64,000 bases of DNA from positions 1-64,000 of the forward strand of contig JAGBDR010000064.1 in the NCBI GenBank assembly GCA_017937385.1. Reading direction: 5' to 3'. The position numbers were made by a program, and so were the translations under genes. The DNA is from Parabacteroides sp. (GTDB lineage: Bacteria > Bacteroidota > Bacteroidia > Bacteroidales > Tannerellaceae). Each line of letters begins with the position of its first letter. The first letter of the stretch is position 1. Positions 1 through 7,848 of the stretch are shown piece after piece. The notes under the pieces are model-generated. The model saw nothing but the letters and a program-made list of their open reading frames with translations. It was not told the DNA's origin and did not search any database.

Positions 1-416
1 CATTGAACTATCCGGTTTCTGATGTAAAAGTGTGGGGGCAAAACATTTCACACGGTCTTTTTGACTAACAGAAAGTCGGCCTTATTCCACACTTTGATGT
101 TGGTACTTTATGCAAAAATATAACAATTAAATATTATACAATAGAAAGTGGATGGCTACAAAACCAGAAGACCATCCGGGTGAAGCAAACAATCTACCGG
201 CTGAACAGAAGAAGGTCCGGACTACTCTTTGAGCTCAATCTCCATTTTGGTTCGCGGGAGAGAACATGCACGGAAATCCTCATCTGCACCCTAATTATTT
301 ATGATTGGGAGATTTGCGGATATTCTTCATCCGCTAAAATATATTTAGATGTGTAATGATAGAAAATTCAGACTAAATGTTATACATTTGGCATGCCATT
401 TGTTACTACTAAAAAT
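1..416. other. Left-edge non-coding stretch with a possible structured RNA
   Basis: No convincing protein frame is seen here. Bases 27-35 (AAAGTGTGG) are complementary to 87-95 (CCACACTTT), closing a roughly 70-nt foldable segment. On the minus strand a TAnnTTTG-type box lies at about 113-120, pointing toward the left edge, so a small RNA or the leader of a gene outside the window is possible. A TACATTTG box at 383-390 on the plus strand could serve the TPR gene. I do not recognise an RNA family. Confidence 0.25.
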
Positions 417-2594
417 ATGACACTACAAGAAATAAACAAAGCATACAACCGCATAGTCGGTTCATTGGACTGTAAAGAATTAAAAAATGCCTTCGATTCT
501 TTACAGGCTCTTATAGCGGGAAGCCGTGAATATTCTTTTCAAGACAAGCTGAACGAACTACAAGACACCTACAAGTATATGTTGCGCTACCGGATCGATG
601 GTATCCAAGACCCGATGCAGGAACAGATATACAACAATTTACAGGCATCGGCCTATGAACTGGCCGACTCGGTCAAACAGAAAGCATTGGCGAAAGAGTC
701 GCCTCTGTCCTACTACAGCCGCCGAAGAAGCCTGAACACACAACCGGCTCTCACTTACAAACAATTGCACAACCAGTTGTCGCTGGAACATGAAACCGGG
801 AAACAGAAAGAGAGCGACGCGTTCAACATCCTTATCTTTAATAAAATATGGGTGTCCTCTTTTCTGACGAAAGAGGAAGTTGAAGATATCCGCAGTATGC
901 TACTGGACAATGAACTGCCGTTCACGACCGGTTGCCAGATCGTTTCCGCCTTGATGTTAGGATTGCAAGAAGCATTCGACAAAGAAAAAATCTTTCTATT
1001 GTTCGACGCCGCCAACCATCCGGACGAAGAGATCAAAGCCAGGGCCTTGATTTCAATCCTGATCACATTATACACCTATCGGAAACGGACCGCCTTATAC
1101 CCACAAATAACCAACCGGCTGGCGGCATTGGCGGAAATTCCGGGATTCACTCAAACGATCCGGACAATCATCCTGCGCTTCATCTTAGCCCGCGAGACAG
1201 AAAAGATCACGCGCAAAATCCAAGATGAGATCATTCCGGAAATGATAAAGATAAGCCCGAAACTCAGCAGCAAGTTCAACCTGAAAGATCTCACACCCGA
1301 AGACATCACAAGCGCAGAGATGAACCCTGAATGGGAAAACTTCTTCTCGAACAACCATTTCGGCAAAAAGATGGAAGAATTCGGAGAACTTCAGCAGGAA
1401 GGAGCAGACATCATGCACTCGACTTTCATCCATTTGAAGAATTTCCAATTCTTCCGTGAGTTAAGCAACTGGCTGCTTCCTTTCACAATCGACCATTCGT
1501 CGTTCGACGCCCAATTCACTTCGGATAACCAGGCTGAAAAACAGATACTCGACTCTATGACATTTGCGGCCTTTATGTGCAATTCAGACAAATATTCGCT
1601 TTGTTTCAGTATGATGCAATTGCCCAAAGAAGCACGGAAGATGATGATGAACCAGTTCGACAGCCAGACTACGGAAATGATTTTACAGAATAAAGAAGAA
1701 TGGCTCAATAAACACGGCAAGCAGGATACAATCATCAGGCAATACATACAAGACTTATACCGTTTCTTCAAACTCTATCCGGGCCATCTGGATTTCACGG
1801 ATATTTTCACAATGCCGCTGGACTTCCACAACCTGCCCATCCTGCATCCTTATATATCGGACAAAGAAAGCCTGACAAGCATAGCCGAGTATTACCTCCA
1901 CAAAAACTATTTCAGCGACGCGCTGACCATATTCAACTTGTTGGCGGAAACAGACCAGGAGAGCGACATCCTTTTCCAGAAAATCGGTTATTGCAAACAG
2001 ATGGAAGGAGATTTGAAAGGCGCCTTGGAAGCCTATCTGCACGCAGACTTGTTGAATTCCGAAAGCAAATGGGTGATCCGGAGAATCGCCGGTTGCTACC
2101 GTTCGCTCAAACAACCGGAAGAAGCATTGAGATATTACCACCGCTACGAAGCGTTAAATCCGGACAACCTATCGGTCCAGATCAGCATCGGCCATTGCCA
2201 TCTCGAACTGAAAGACTACAACGAAGCGCTGAAATGTTTCTTCAAAGTCGATTACCTGGACAATAAAAGCCATAAGGCATGGCGTCCTATCGCCTGGTGC
2301 TCTTTCCTGACCGGAAAATACGACCAGGCACGAAACTACTACAAGAAGATACTGGATAGCCAGCCCAGCACGCAAGACCTGTTGAACGCCGGACATACCG
2401 AATGGGCGTTGCAGAACATCAAAGGCGCACTCAACTTTTACCGGCAAGCCGTACAAAAGGAAGACGGGAATTTCCCCAAGTTCCAGGAACAGTTCAACCA
2501 AGACATCGCGGACTTGCTGATCGCCGGTATCGATCAAACGGAAGTCGCTCTGATGCTGGACCAGCTACGATACAGGATGGACGGGGAGATTTGA
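417..2594 (+). CDS. Tetratricopeptide-repeat protein of unknown function
   Basis: A roughly 725-aa protein with no signal peptide or membrane segment, so probably cytoplasmic. The N-terminal two thirds is helical and not recognised. The C-terminal third (roughly residues 490-690) has consecutive TPR-like helix pairs, seen in stretches such as LKGALEAYLHADLL, PEEALRYYHRYEALNP and YNEALKCFFKVDYLD. TPR domains are protein-protein interaction scaffolds; the partner cannot be inferred. An ATG at 393 is also in frame, but a TACATTTG promoter-like box (383-390) lies just upstream, too close for a transcript to include it comfortably, so 417 (MTLQEINKAYN) is preferred. The gene ends only 9 nt from a convergent small ORF. 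Confidence 0.85.
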   Translation: MTLQEINKAYNRIVGSLDCKELKNAFDSLQALIAGSREYSFQDKLNELQDTYKYMLRYRIDGIQDPMQEQIYNNLQASAYELADSVKQKALAKESPLSYYSRRRSLNTQPALTYKQLHNQLSLEHETGKQKESDAFNILIFNKIWVSSFLTKEEVEDIRSMLLDNELPFTTGCQIVSALMLGLQEAFDKEKIFLLFDAANHPDEEIKARALISILITLYTYRKRTALYPQITNRLAALAEIPGFTQTIRTIILRFILARETEKITRKIQDEIIPEMIKISPKLSSKFNLKDLTPEDITSAEMNPEWENFFSNNHFGKKMEEFGELQQEGADIMHSTFIHLKNFQFFRELSNWLLPFTIDHSSFDAQFTSDNQAEKQILDSMTFAAFMCNSDKYSLCFSMMQLPKEARKMMMNQFDSQTTEMILQNKEEWLNKHGKQDTIIRQYIQDLYRFFKLYPGHLDFTDIFTMPLDFHNLPILHPYISDKESLTSIAEYYLHKNYFSDALTIFNLLAETDQESDILFQKIGYCKQMEGDLKGALEAYLHADLLNSESKWVIRRIAGCYRSLKQPEEALRYYHRYEALNPDNLSVQISIGHCHLELKDYNEALKCFFKVDYLDNKSHKAWRPIAWCSFLTGKYDQARNYYKKILDSQPSTQDLLNAGHTEWALQNIKGALNFYRQAVQKEDGNFPKFQEQFNQDIADLLIAGIDQTEVALMLDQLRYRMDGEI

Positions 2595-2603
2595 CAATCT
2601 CCC

Positions 2604-2783
2604 TTACCCTCTGCTTCCGAAGCTACTTGTATCCGGATTGAGTTCCTTTACGGCATCTTTCACATCCTTATCGACTACCGGCTGGCAAGTGACTGCAACC
2701 CGTTGTACCGGATATTTTTCTTTTTTCCGATCCAACGCTTTCGATTCTGCACTCTCAGAAATCTTGTTCAATACGTTATCCAT
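2604..2783 (-). CDS. Small highly charged orphan protein, 59 aa
   Basis: A 59-residue frame starting MDNVLNKISESAESK and ending SSFGSRG, rich in Lys, Asp and Glu, with one Cys and no signal or membrane segment. The frame can be extended upstream to 2852, but that extension would cross a transcription terminator hairpin at 2821-2849 and reads like non-coding sequence, so the internal Met is chosen. I do not recognise a family. Its hydrophilic composition looks protein-like. It lies convergent with the TPR gene (9-nt gap) and downstream of the sugar-kinase terminator. Confidence 0.5.
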   Translation of the reverse strand: MDNVLNKISESAESKALDRKKEKYPVQRVAVTCQPVVDKDVKDAVKELNPDTSSFGSRG

Positions 2784-2820
2784 ATCATTTACTATTAATG
2801 TTTCTACAAATAGTAAACAA

Positions 2821-2849
2821 TAAAAATGGCTCGGAAGTTCCGAGCCATT
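2821..2849 (-). terminator. Rho-independent terminator of the sugar kinase gene
   Basis: A near-perfect 12-bp palindrome (AATGGCTCGGAA / TTCCGAGCCATT, one unpaired base between the arms), followed on the minus strand by TTTTTA. It lies 140 nt downstream of the PfkB-family kinase stop at 2990. Confidence 0.8.
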
Positions 2850-2989
2850 CAATCAACCCAAACAAAAAACCTAAACATCAACCATCTTTTTCCCTTTGTT
2901 CTTACAATAACGTTAAGGTTCCTTTCCACTAAACAATCTTTCAAACCTAAAATTTCTACCTATCAAATTATATATACATCTCAAATCCT

Positions 2990-3868
2990 TTATTCTCCGT
3001 ATGCCGGCCAAGCCCCTTCCTTTGTACAGACATAAGCGGCAATGCGGACGGCAAATTCATGCGCTTCCCTCAAGGAAGCCCCTTTCAACAGCGAAATGAC
3101 CAATGCGCCGGAGAATGCATCGCCGGCTCCGACCGTATCCGCCACCTGCACTTCCGGAGTCTGCAAAGTCGATTCTTCATCGGCGGTATAGATCGTGCTA
3201 TAAGCAGCTCCGGCCGTCAGAACCACCAGACGGAGGTTGTAGCGTTCGATAAACCAATGCGCCACCTCCCGATCCGTCCCTTCCAAATGAAACAGATCCC
3301 GCAAGATCACCAACTCCCCGTCATTCACTTTCAACATATTCGCCAGATAAAGCGACTCTTCGATCAGCTCTTTCGTATAATAACGCTGGCGTAAATTGAT
3401 GTCGAAACAACGATAAGCCTCGTCAGGTGCGAAAGACAGAATCGCCTGTATCGTTTCCCTCGATTGTGCGGAACGTTGTCCTAACGTACCGAAACAAATG
3501 GCATCGGCCCGCTCGGCCAAGTCGATCGCATTCGCTGTCGGCGAAAGATGATCCCAGGCGACACGTTCGTTAATCGTATAGTCGGGGACACCATCCTGCA
3601 AGGAAACTTGTACCGTACCGGTCGGATAAGGAACTTTCTCAATCAGATACTGAATCGAATTATTATCCAGTTCTTTGAGAATCTCACGTCCCAGCTCATC
3701 ATCACCCACGGCGCTGATCGCATATCCCTCCGCTCCTAACCGTGAAGCATGGTAAACGAAGTTGATCGGAGCACCGCCCGCTTTTCTTCCCGTCGGCAGC
3801 ATATCCCACAGAAGTTCTCCTATGCCTACCACGACCGGTTTCTTGTTATTGCCTTGCATTTGTTTCAT
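2990..3868 (-). CDS. PfkB-family carbohydrate kinase, probable fructokinase
   Basis: A 292-aa ribokinase-fold (PfkB) sugar kinase that would phosphorylate a monosaccharide with ATP in the cytoplasm. The N-terminal substrate region carries GELLWDMLP and the GGAPINFVYHASRLG glycine-rich segment; the C-terminal PfkB signature DTVGAGDAFSGAL contains the catalytic Asp and anion hole. Fructose is inferred as substrate from resemblance to Bacteroides fructokinases and because the next gene upstream encodes a hybrid two-component sensor of the kind that binds fructose in B. thetaiotaomicron (BT1754, from memory). A -7 box (3909-3916) without a good -33 box, preceded by GTTAC palindromes, suggests activator-dependent expression. 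No fructan hydrolase or transporter accompanies it in this window. Confidence 0.88.
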   Translation of the reverse strand: MKQMQGNNKKPVVVGIGELLWDMLPTGRKAGGAPINFVYHASRLGAEGYAISAVGDDELGREILKELDNNSIQYLIEKVPYPTGTVQVSLQDGVPDYTINERVAWDHLSPTANAIDLAERADAICFGTLGQRSAQSRETIQAILSFAPDEAYRCFDINLRQRYYTKELIEESLYLANMLKVNDGELVILRDLFHLEGTDREVAHWFIERYNLRLVVLTAGAAYSTIYTADEESTLQTPEVQVADTVGAGDAFSGALVISLLKGASLREAHEFAVRIAAYVCTKEGAWPAYGE

Positions 3869-3908
3869 TATCGTTTATAAATAAAAAATCATTTCGTTTA
3901 CCACGATG

Positions 3909-3916
3909 CAAAGATA
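3909..3916 (-). promoter_or_regulatory. -7 box of the sugar kinase promoter
   Basis: CAAAGATA on the plus strand reads TATCTTTG on the minus strand, an exact match to the Bacteroidota TAnnTTTG -7 element, about 40 nt before the kinase start. No TTTG is found at the usual -33 distance, as expected for an activator-dependent promoter. Confidence 0.6.
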
Positions 3917-3960
3917 CAGACCGGTAGCGGATGCGACGATAACAAATGCTACAAGATTGA

Positions 3961-4026
3961 TAACATATGTTACATTCCGTCCCTATTTCCAAGTTACATA
4001 CACAGATGTTACCTATATGTAACATC
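3961..4026 (-). promoter_or_regulatory. Candidate activator operators (GTTAC/GTAAC palindromes)
   Basis: Two palindromes lie between the sensor gene and the kinase promoter: TAACATATGTTA (3961-3972, perfect) and GATGTTAC-N6-GTAACATC (4005-4026, 8-bp arms). A further GTTAC half-site lies near 3993. They sit roughly 60-120 bp upstream of the predicted kinase start site, a sensible place for an AraC-type activator. That the adjacent hybrid regulator binds them is inference. The second palindrome could also help terminate the sensor transcript, although no T-run follows. Confidence 0.45.
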
Positions 4027-4031
4027 CGTTA

Positions 4032-6779
4032 TCAAAGGGAGGAACCGGTAGCTTTCTCCAGATACTCCGTCGGAGTAATATTATAGGCAGCTTTGAAACA
4101 TTTCGAGAAATAAGCCGGCGAACCGAAGCCCGTCGCATAAGCCACCTCATTCACATTCCCAGCTCTCCGGCGGAGCAAGTCGGCAGCTTTCTTCAAACGG
4201 AAATTACGCAGGAAATCGGTCGGCGTCACTCCGGCAAGCTCCTTTACTTTCCGATACAGGTGCACGCGCGACAAGCCCAGCTTCTCACTTCCTTTCTCGA
4301 TGCTGAAATCCGGGTCGGCATACGATTCTTCTATCAGTTTCAAGAAACGGTTCATAAAAAGATCGTCCATGCTTTCCGCCTTTTCCTCCTTTACGGAAAG
4401 GGCAGGCGAAGCAGCATCGCGGGCATACGCCTCACGCAACCGGACGCGGTCTTCCAACAACCGGATGATACGCAACCTCACGACATCTATATTGAAAGGC
4501 TTCTGGATATAGGCATCCGCACCGCCCGCAATCCCATACATCTGTTGCTTCTCGTCGGACAAGGCGGTCAGCAACATGACCGGAAGATGGCTCAGGACAA
4601 TATCCGATTTGATCTTGCGACAAAGGTCGAAGCCGTTCATCTCCGGCATCATCACATCGCTGACAACCATCGAAGCTCCTTCATTCATCAGCACTTCCAA
4701 CGCTTTCACACCGTTGTCGGCAACCAGCACATGGAAGTTCCGGCCCAACTCCGCCTGCAAATAGCCCCGTATATCCGGATCGTCTTCTACGACCAGAACC
4801 GTATAATCGTACGTGCGGTTCAAAACCTCCTGCAACTCATCCGTGTCCAGATTCGTGAAACCACTGGAGAACTCGGTTATGGAAAGATCGAACGTGCAGG
4901 ATTCGTCAAAATGGGATTTTCCTTTCAACAAGTCGACCGTAAAAACGGTATGCTGATACGGCACACTTTCCACCCGGATCGTCCCCTTATGCATATAAAC
5001 GAACTCGCGCGTCAGATGCAGACCGATTCCCGTCCCCGTCACATAATTCTGGTCGCCGGTAAAGAAGCGGTCAAAAACAGAAGCCAAGTTCTCCGGCGGA
5101 ATTCCCTTGCCATTATCTTCGACGGAAAGCTCGACCTGATCGCCTTTGTCTTTCAGGCGGACCGTGACCGCACCTCCGTCCAACGTAAACTTGAAAGCGT
5201 TGGACAAAAGATTCGCCAGAATCTTCTCCATCTTATCGCAGTCCACCCATACACGGACAGAAGGACAGTCATGCTCGAACGTGAACCGAATCTGCTTGCC
5301 GGCAGCCATCGCGTCGAAACAAGATTTCACCTCCGCCACAAAAGCAACCAAATCCACTTCGCTGACCCGCATATTCATCTTATTGCTCTCCACCTTGCGG
5401 AAATCGAGCAACTGGTCCACCACCCTCTTCAACCTCTCTGCATTTTTCCGGATAATCCGGATATCATCCGCCAGCGAAGAACCTTCGGGCGCCTCTTTCG
5501 ACAACTTGCCGAGCGGACCGAGAACAAGCGTCAGCGGTGTTTTGATCTCATGCGTGATATTGGTATAGAATTGCAGTTTCTGGGCCGTTGACTTCTCAAT
5601 ATAACGGTTTGCCTCGGCCAATTCTTCCTTTTGCTGCTGTACCTGCAAATACGTGCGCTTCAACTCGCGGTTCTTCCGCTTCACCGTCCGGTTCACATGG
5701 ATCACATACAAGGCGGACAATAGTAACAAGCCCATCAACAAAAGGATGATGCCGACGGAACTTTGGAGGAACGTGTATCGGGAAAGTATCTTCTCTAAAG
5801 TATCCCGTTGCAATTCGATCTGATGCTGATAGTCGACCACCTGTTCAGACTGAATGAACAACGTCCCGGCATTGTTCTTGTCGATCAAAGCGGAAGAGAG
5901 CAAATATTGCCGCGACACCTCTTCTCCGTTCAATATCTGCATGGCTACGCGGATAGCCAGGCTTCCACCCGTCGGGTACAAAATCGAAGCGGCCAATTCT
6001 CCGTGCATAACGGCTTCCAGCCCCGAACCACGTCCCGAAACGGCATCGATCCCGACAAAGCGGATCCGGTCCGCCAGCCCAGGATACCTTTTTTCGATCG
6101 CCCGGCGGGCAGCCATTGCCATCGCATCATTATGGGCAAACACGACATCCAGATACTCCAGCGAATCCATCTTCGCCATCTCTTTCTCCACCGTTTCCGG
6201 CTTCCATTTTCCGATAATTTCTTTCACCTGGATGCGGGAGTTCAGGACACCCATAAACCCGCGATGGCGTTCCTGTGCCGGGGAAGAGCCCGGTAATCCC
6301 CATATCTCCAACACGACAGGATATTTATCCCTCACCTGGCGGTTCACGAAAAAGCCGGCCTGACGGCCAATCTCGCAGTTGTCGCCGCCAATATACGTCG
6401 TATACTCATCCGAACTGATCTTCCGGTCTACCAAGATGGTCGGGATGCCAGCACGATACGCCTCGATCGCGACAGGCGTGACAGGCTCCGACTCATTGGG
6501 AGAGATGATCAGCAGGTCGACTTTCCGCTTGATCAGGCTCCGTATCTGTTCCACTTGCAGCAAACTACTATCCGCCGCATCCTCGATCAACAAGGAGACA
6601 CCCGGATATTCAGAGGCCTGTACCTTCATATCCAGCAACATCGACTTGCGCCAGGACCCCTCAAGCGTACATTGAGAGATGCCGATCACAAACTTTTTCT
6701 TCTCCGGATCTGTTTTACAGGAAAAACAGAATGCAAGAAGCAAGGCTAATAAAGCGTAATAAGTTAGAGCGGGTTTCAT
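4032..6779 (-). CDS. Hybrid two-component system regulator with periplasmic sugar-binding sensor (BT1754-like)
   Basis: A 915-aa one-protein two-component system. Residues 1-21 form a lipoprotein-like or uncleaved signal (Cys21). Residues 30-315 resemble a type I periplasmic sugar-binding protein (LacI/RbsB fold). A membrane helix spans about 340-362 and a coiled coil about 365-405. The histidine kinase has its phospho-acceptor His410 (ITHEIKTPLTL), followed by an ATPase with DNGKGIPPENL and GTGIGLHL. A receiver domain follows (LVVEDDPDIRG, SDVMMPEMNG, IQKPF) and then a C-terminal AraC-type HTH pair. This PBP-type sensor architecture matches the B. thetaiotaomicron fructose sensor BT1754 (from memory); most other family members use two-bladed propeller sensors. 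It probably activates the adjacent sugar kinase. The upstream region has a -7 box and a 22-bp repeat array. Confidence 0.93.
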   Translation of the reverse strand: MKPALTYYALLALLLAFCFSCKTDPEKKKFVIGISQCTLEGSWRKSMLLDMKVQASEYPGVSLLIEDAADSSLLQVEQIRSLIKRKVDLLIISPNESEPVTPVAIEAYRAGIPTILVDRKISSDEYTTYIGGDNCEIGRQAGFFVNRQVRDKYPVVLEIWGLPGSSPAQERHRGFMGVLNSRIQVKEIIGKWKPETVEKEMAKMDSLEYLDVVFAHNDAMAMAARRAIEKRYPGLADRIRFVGIDAVSGRGSGLEAVMHGELAASILYPTGGSLAIRVAMQILNGEEVSRQYLLSSALIDKNNAGTLFIQSEQVVDYQHQIELQRDTLEKILSRYTFLQSSVGIILLLMGLLLLSALYVIHVNRTVKRKNRELKRTYLQVQQQKEELAEANRYIEKSTAQKLQFYTNITHEIKTPLTLVLGPLGKLSKEAPEGSSLADDIRIIRKNAERLKRVVDQLLDFRKVESNKMNMRVSEVDLVAFVAEVKSCFDAMAAGKQIRFTFEHDCPSVRVWVDCDKMEKILANLLSNAFKFTLDGGAVTVRLKDKGDQVELSVEDNGKGIPPENLASVFDRFFTGDQNYVTGTGIGLHLTREFVYMHKGTIRVESVPYQHTVFTVDLLKGKSHFDESCTFDLSITEFSSGFTNLDTDELQEVLNRTYDYTVLVVEDDPDIRGYLQAELGRNFHVLVADNGVKALEVLMNEGASMVVSDVMMPEMNGFDLCRKIKSDIVLSHLPVMLLTALSDEKQQMYGIAGGADAYIQKPFNIDVVRLRIIRLLEDRVRLREAYARDAASPALSVKEEKAESMDDLFMNRFLKLIEESYADPDFSIEKGSEKLGLSRVHLYRKVKELAGVTPTDFLRNFRLKKAADLLRRRAGNVNEVAYATGFGSPAYFSKCFKAAYNITPTEYLEKATGSSL

Positions 6780-6802
6780 TCTGTTTCAATTTCGGGTTTC
6801 TG

Positions 6803-6810
6803 CAAATATA
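6803..6810 (-). promoter_or_regulatory. -7 box of the hybrid regulator promoter
   Basis: CAAATATA on the plus strand reads TATATTTG on the minus strand, matching TAnnTTTG, 24 nt before the start codon at 6779. The expected -33 position (around 6830) abuts the first unit of the 22-bp repeat array. Confidence 0.5.
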
Positions 6811-6833
6811 CGGAAAAATAGCATAAAAATAAA

Positions 6834-6939
6834 TTCCATACCCATGAAAAAAGAAGTTCCATAGGCATGGAACTGTTGTTCCATAAGCATGAAACGATAT
6901 TCCCATAGGCATGGAACTATATTTCCATAGGCACAGGAC
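6834..6939. repeat. Five tandem 22-bp units, each holding an imperfect palindrome
   Basis: Units start at 6834, 6856, 6878, 6900 and 6922, exactly 22 bp apart. The core consensus is GTTCCATAGGCATGGAAC, an imperfect palindrome; the spacer bases vary. Units 2 and 4 are closest to consensus and units 1 and 5 are degenerate at one end. The array lies between the ends of the cyclophilin gene (6965) and the predicted -33 position of the hybrid regulator promoter. The period of about two helical turns would place the palindromes on one DNA face. Confidence 0.85.
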
Positions 6940-6964
6940 TTTCCCTGTCTGCCTACCGGAATTT

Positions 6965-7777
6965 CTATTTCTGGAATACTTTAGTCGAGCGGATCACCAC
7001 GTCTTTCACAGGACGGTCGTTCTTATCCGTCTTGACAAGCGACATCTTCTCGACCACATCGAAGCCTTCCACCACTTCCCCGAAGATCGTCACCGAACCA
7101 TCCAGATGCGGCACGCCGCCGACCGACTTGTAAATCTCCCGACGGTCAGCCGGAATCGTGTAATAACCCAGCACCTCAAGCGTATCTTCCACCATGATGA
7201 GCGCCCGGTTCTCCAACTCCGTCTTCATCGAGTCGGCAGCCAAGGCGGGCTCCTGTTTCTTCAAACGGTCCCGGAATTTATAGAACAACCAGTTCCGGCG
7301 TATTTCGTTGATGCGGGCCTCTTTCTGCGCCAACTCCTCATCCGTCAGTTTCTTTCCTTGCACGAAGCAGAATTGCGTGCCGGCGGACGCCCGTTCGATG
7401 TTCACATCATCGCTTTCCTTCGCGTCGATCAATGCGCCGCGCTTATTGAAATGATGGGGCAAGATCTCGGCAGGAACGGTATACCCGCCGTCGCCATCCC
7501 CATAAAGCACATGAGGTTCATGCGCTTTGCTGGCCGGATCGCCACCCTGCACGACAAAATCCTGAATGATGCGGTGAAACAACATCCCTTCATATTCGCC
7601 GGACTGACAGAGCCGGATGAAATTATCCCGGTGCAAAGGCGTATCGTCATAAAGCAAGACGGTCACCTTTCCCATCGAAGTGCTCACCGTTACATAAACC
7701 GGCTTATTCGGGTCCAGCGGCTTCTCCGCACAGGAAACCCAAACCAACAAAGACAAACCAAACAACCACAATCGCAT
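6965..7777 (-). CDS. Cyclophilin-type peptidyl-prolyl isomerase, exported
   Basis: A 270-aa protein with an N-terminal hydrophobic signal and a Cys at residue 16 (WVSCAEK) that may be lipidated, so probably in the periplasm facing a membrane. The cyclophilin fold is shown by TSMGKVTVLLYDDTPLHRDN, FHRIIQDFVVQGGD and, near the C-terminus, FGEVVEGFDVVEKM. A helical insertion of about 70 residues (roughly 135-205) separates the two halves, as in several Bacteroidota cyclophilins. It would speed proline cis-trans isomerisation during folding of exported proteins. It lies 71 nt downstream of the U32 gene and may be the last gene of the metA operon. Confidence 0.92.
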   Translation of the reverse strand: MRLWLFGLSLLVWVSCAEKPLDPNKPVYVTVSTSMGKVTVLLYDDTPLHRDNFIRLCQSGEYEGMLFHRIIQDFVVQGGDPASKAHEPHVLYGDGDGGYTVPAEILPHHFNKRGALIDAKESDDVNIERASAGTQFCFVQGKKLTDEELAQKEARINEIRRNWLFYKFRDRLKKQEPALAADSMKTELENRALIMVEDTLEVLGYYTIPADRREIYKSVGGVPHLDGSVTIFGEVVEGFDVVEKMSLVKTDKNDRPVKDVVIRSTKVFQK

Positions 7778-7848
7778 TCTCTTCCCTCCAATCCTGTTTT
7801 TAATTCTTTAACTCCTTAATTCTTTCATTCTCCAATTTTTCCCAACTC

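Noticed and set aside
140-340. tRNA, RNase P RNA or tmRNA
   Set aside because: Words such as GGTTCGC and GTCCGG are present, but no cloverleaf, no T-loop consensus and no conserved RNase P or tmRNA core could be drawn.
6834-6939. Short CRISPR array
   Set aside because: The units are contiguous 22-bp repeats with no 30-bp class of unique spacers, and no cas gene is nearby.
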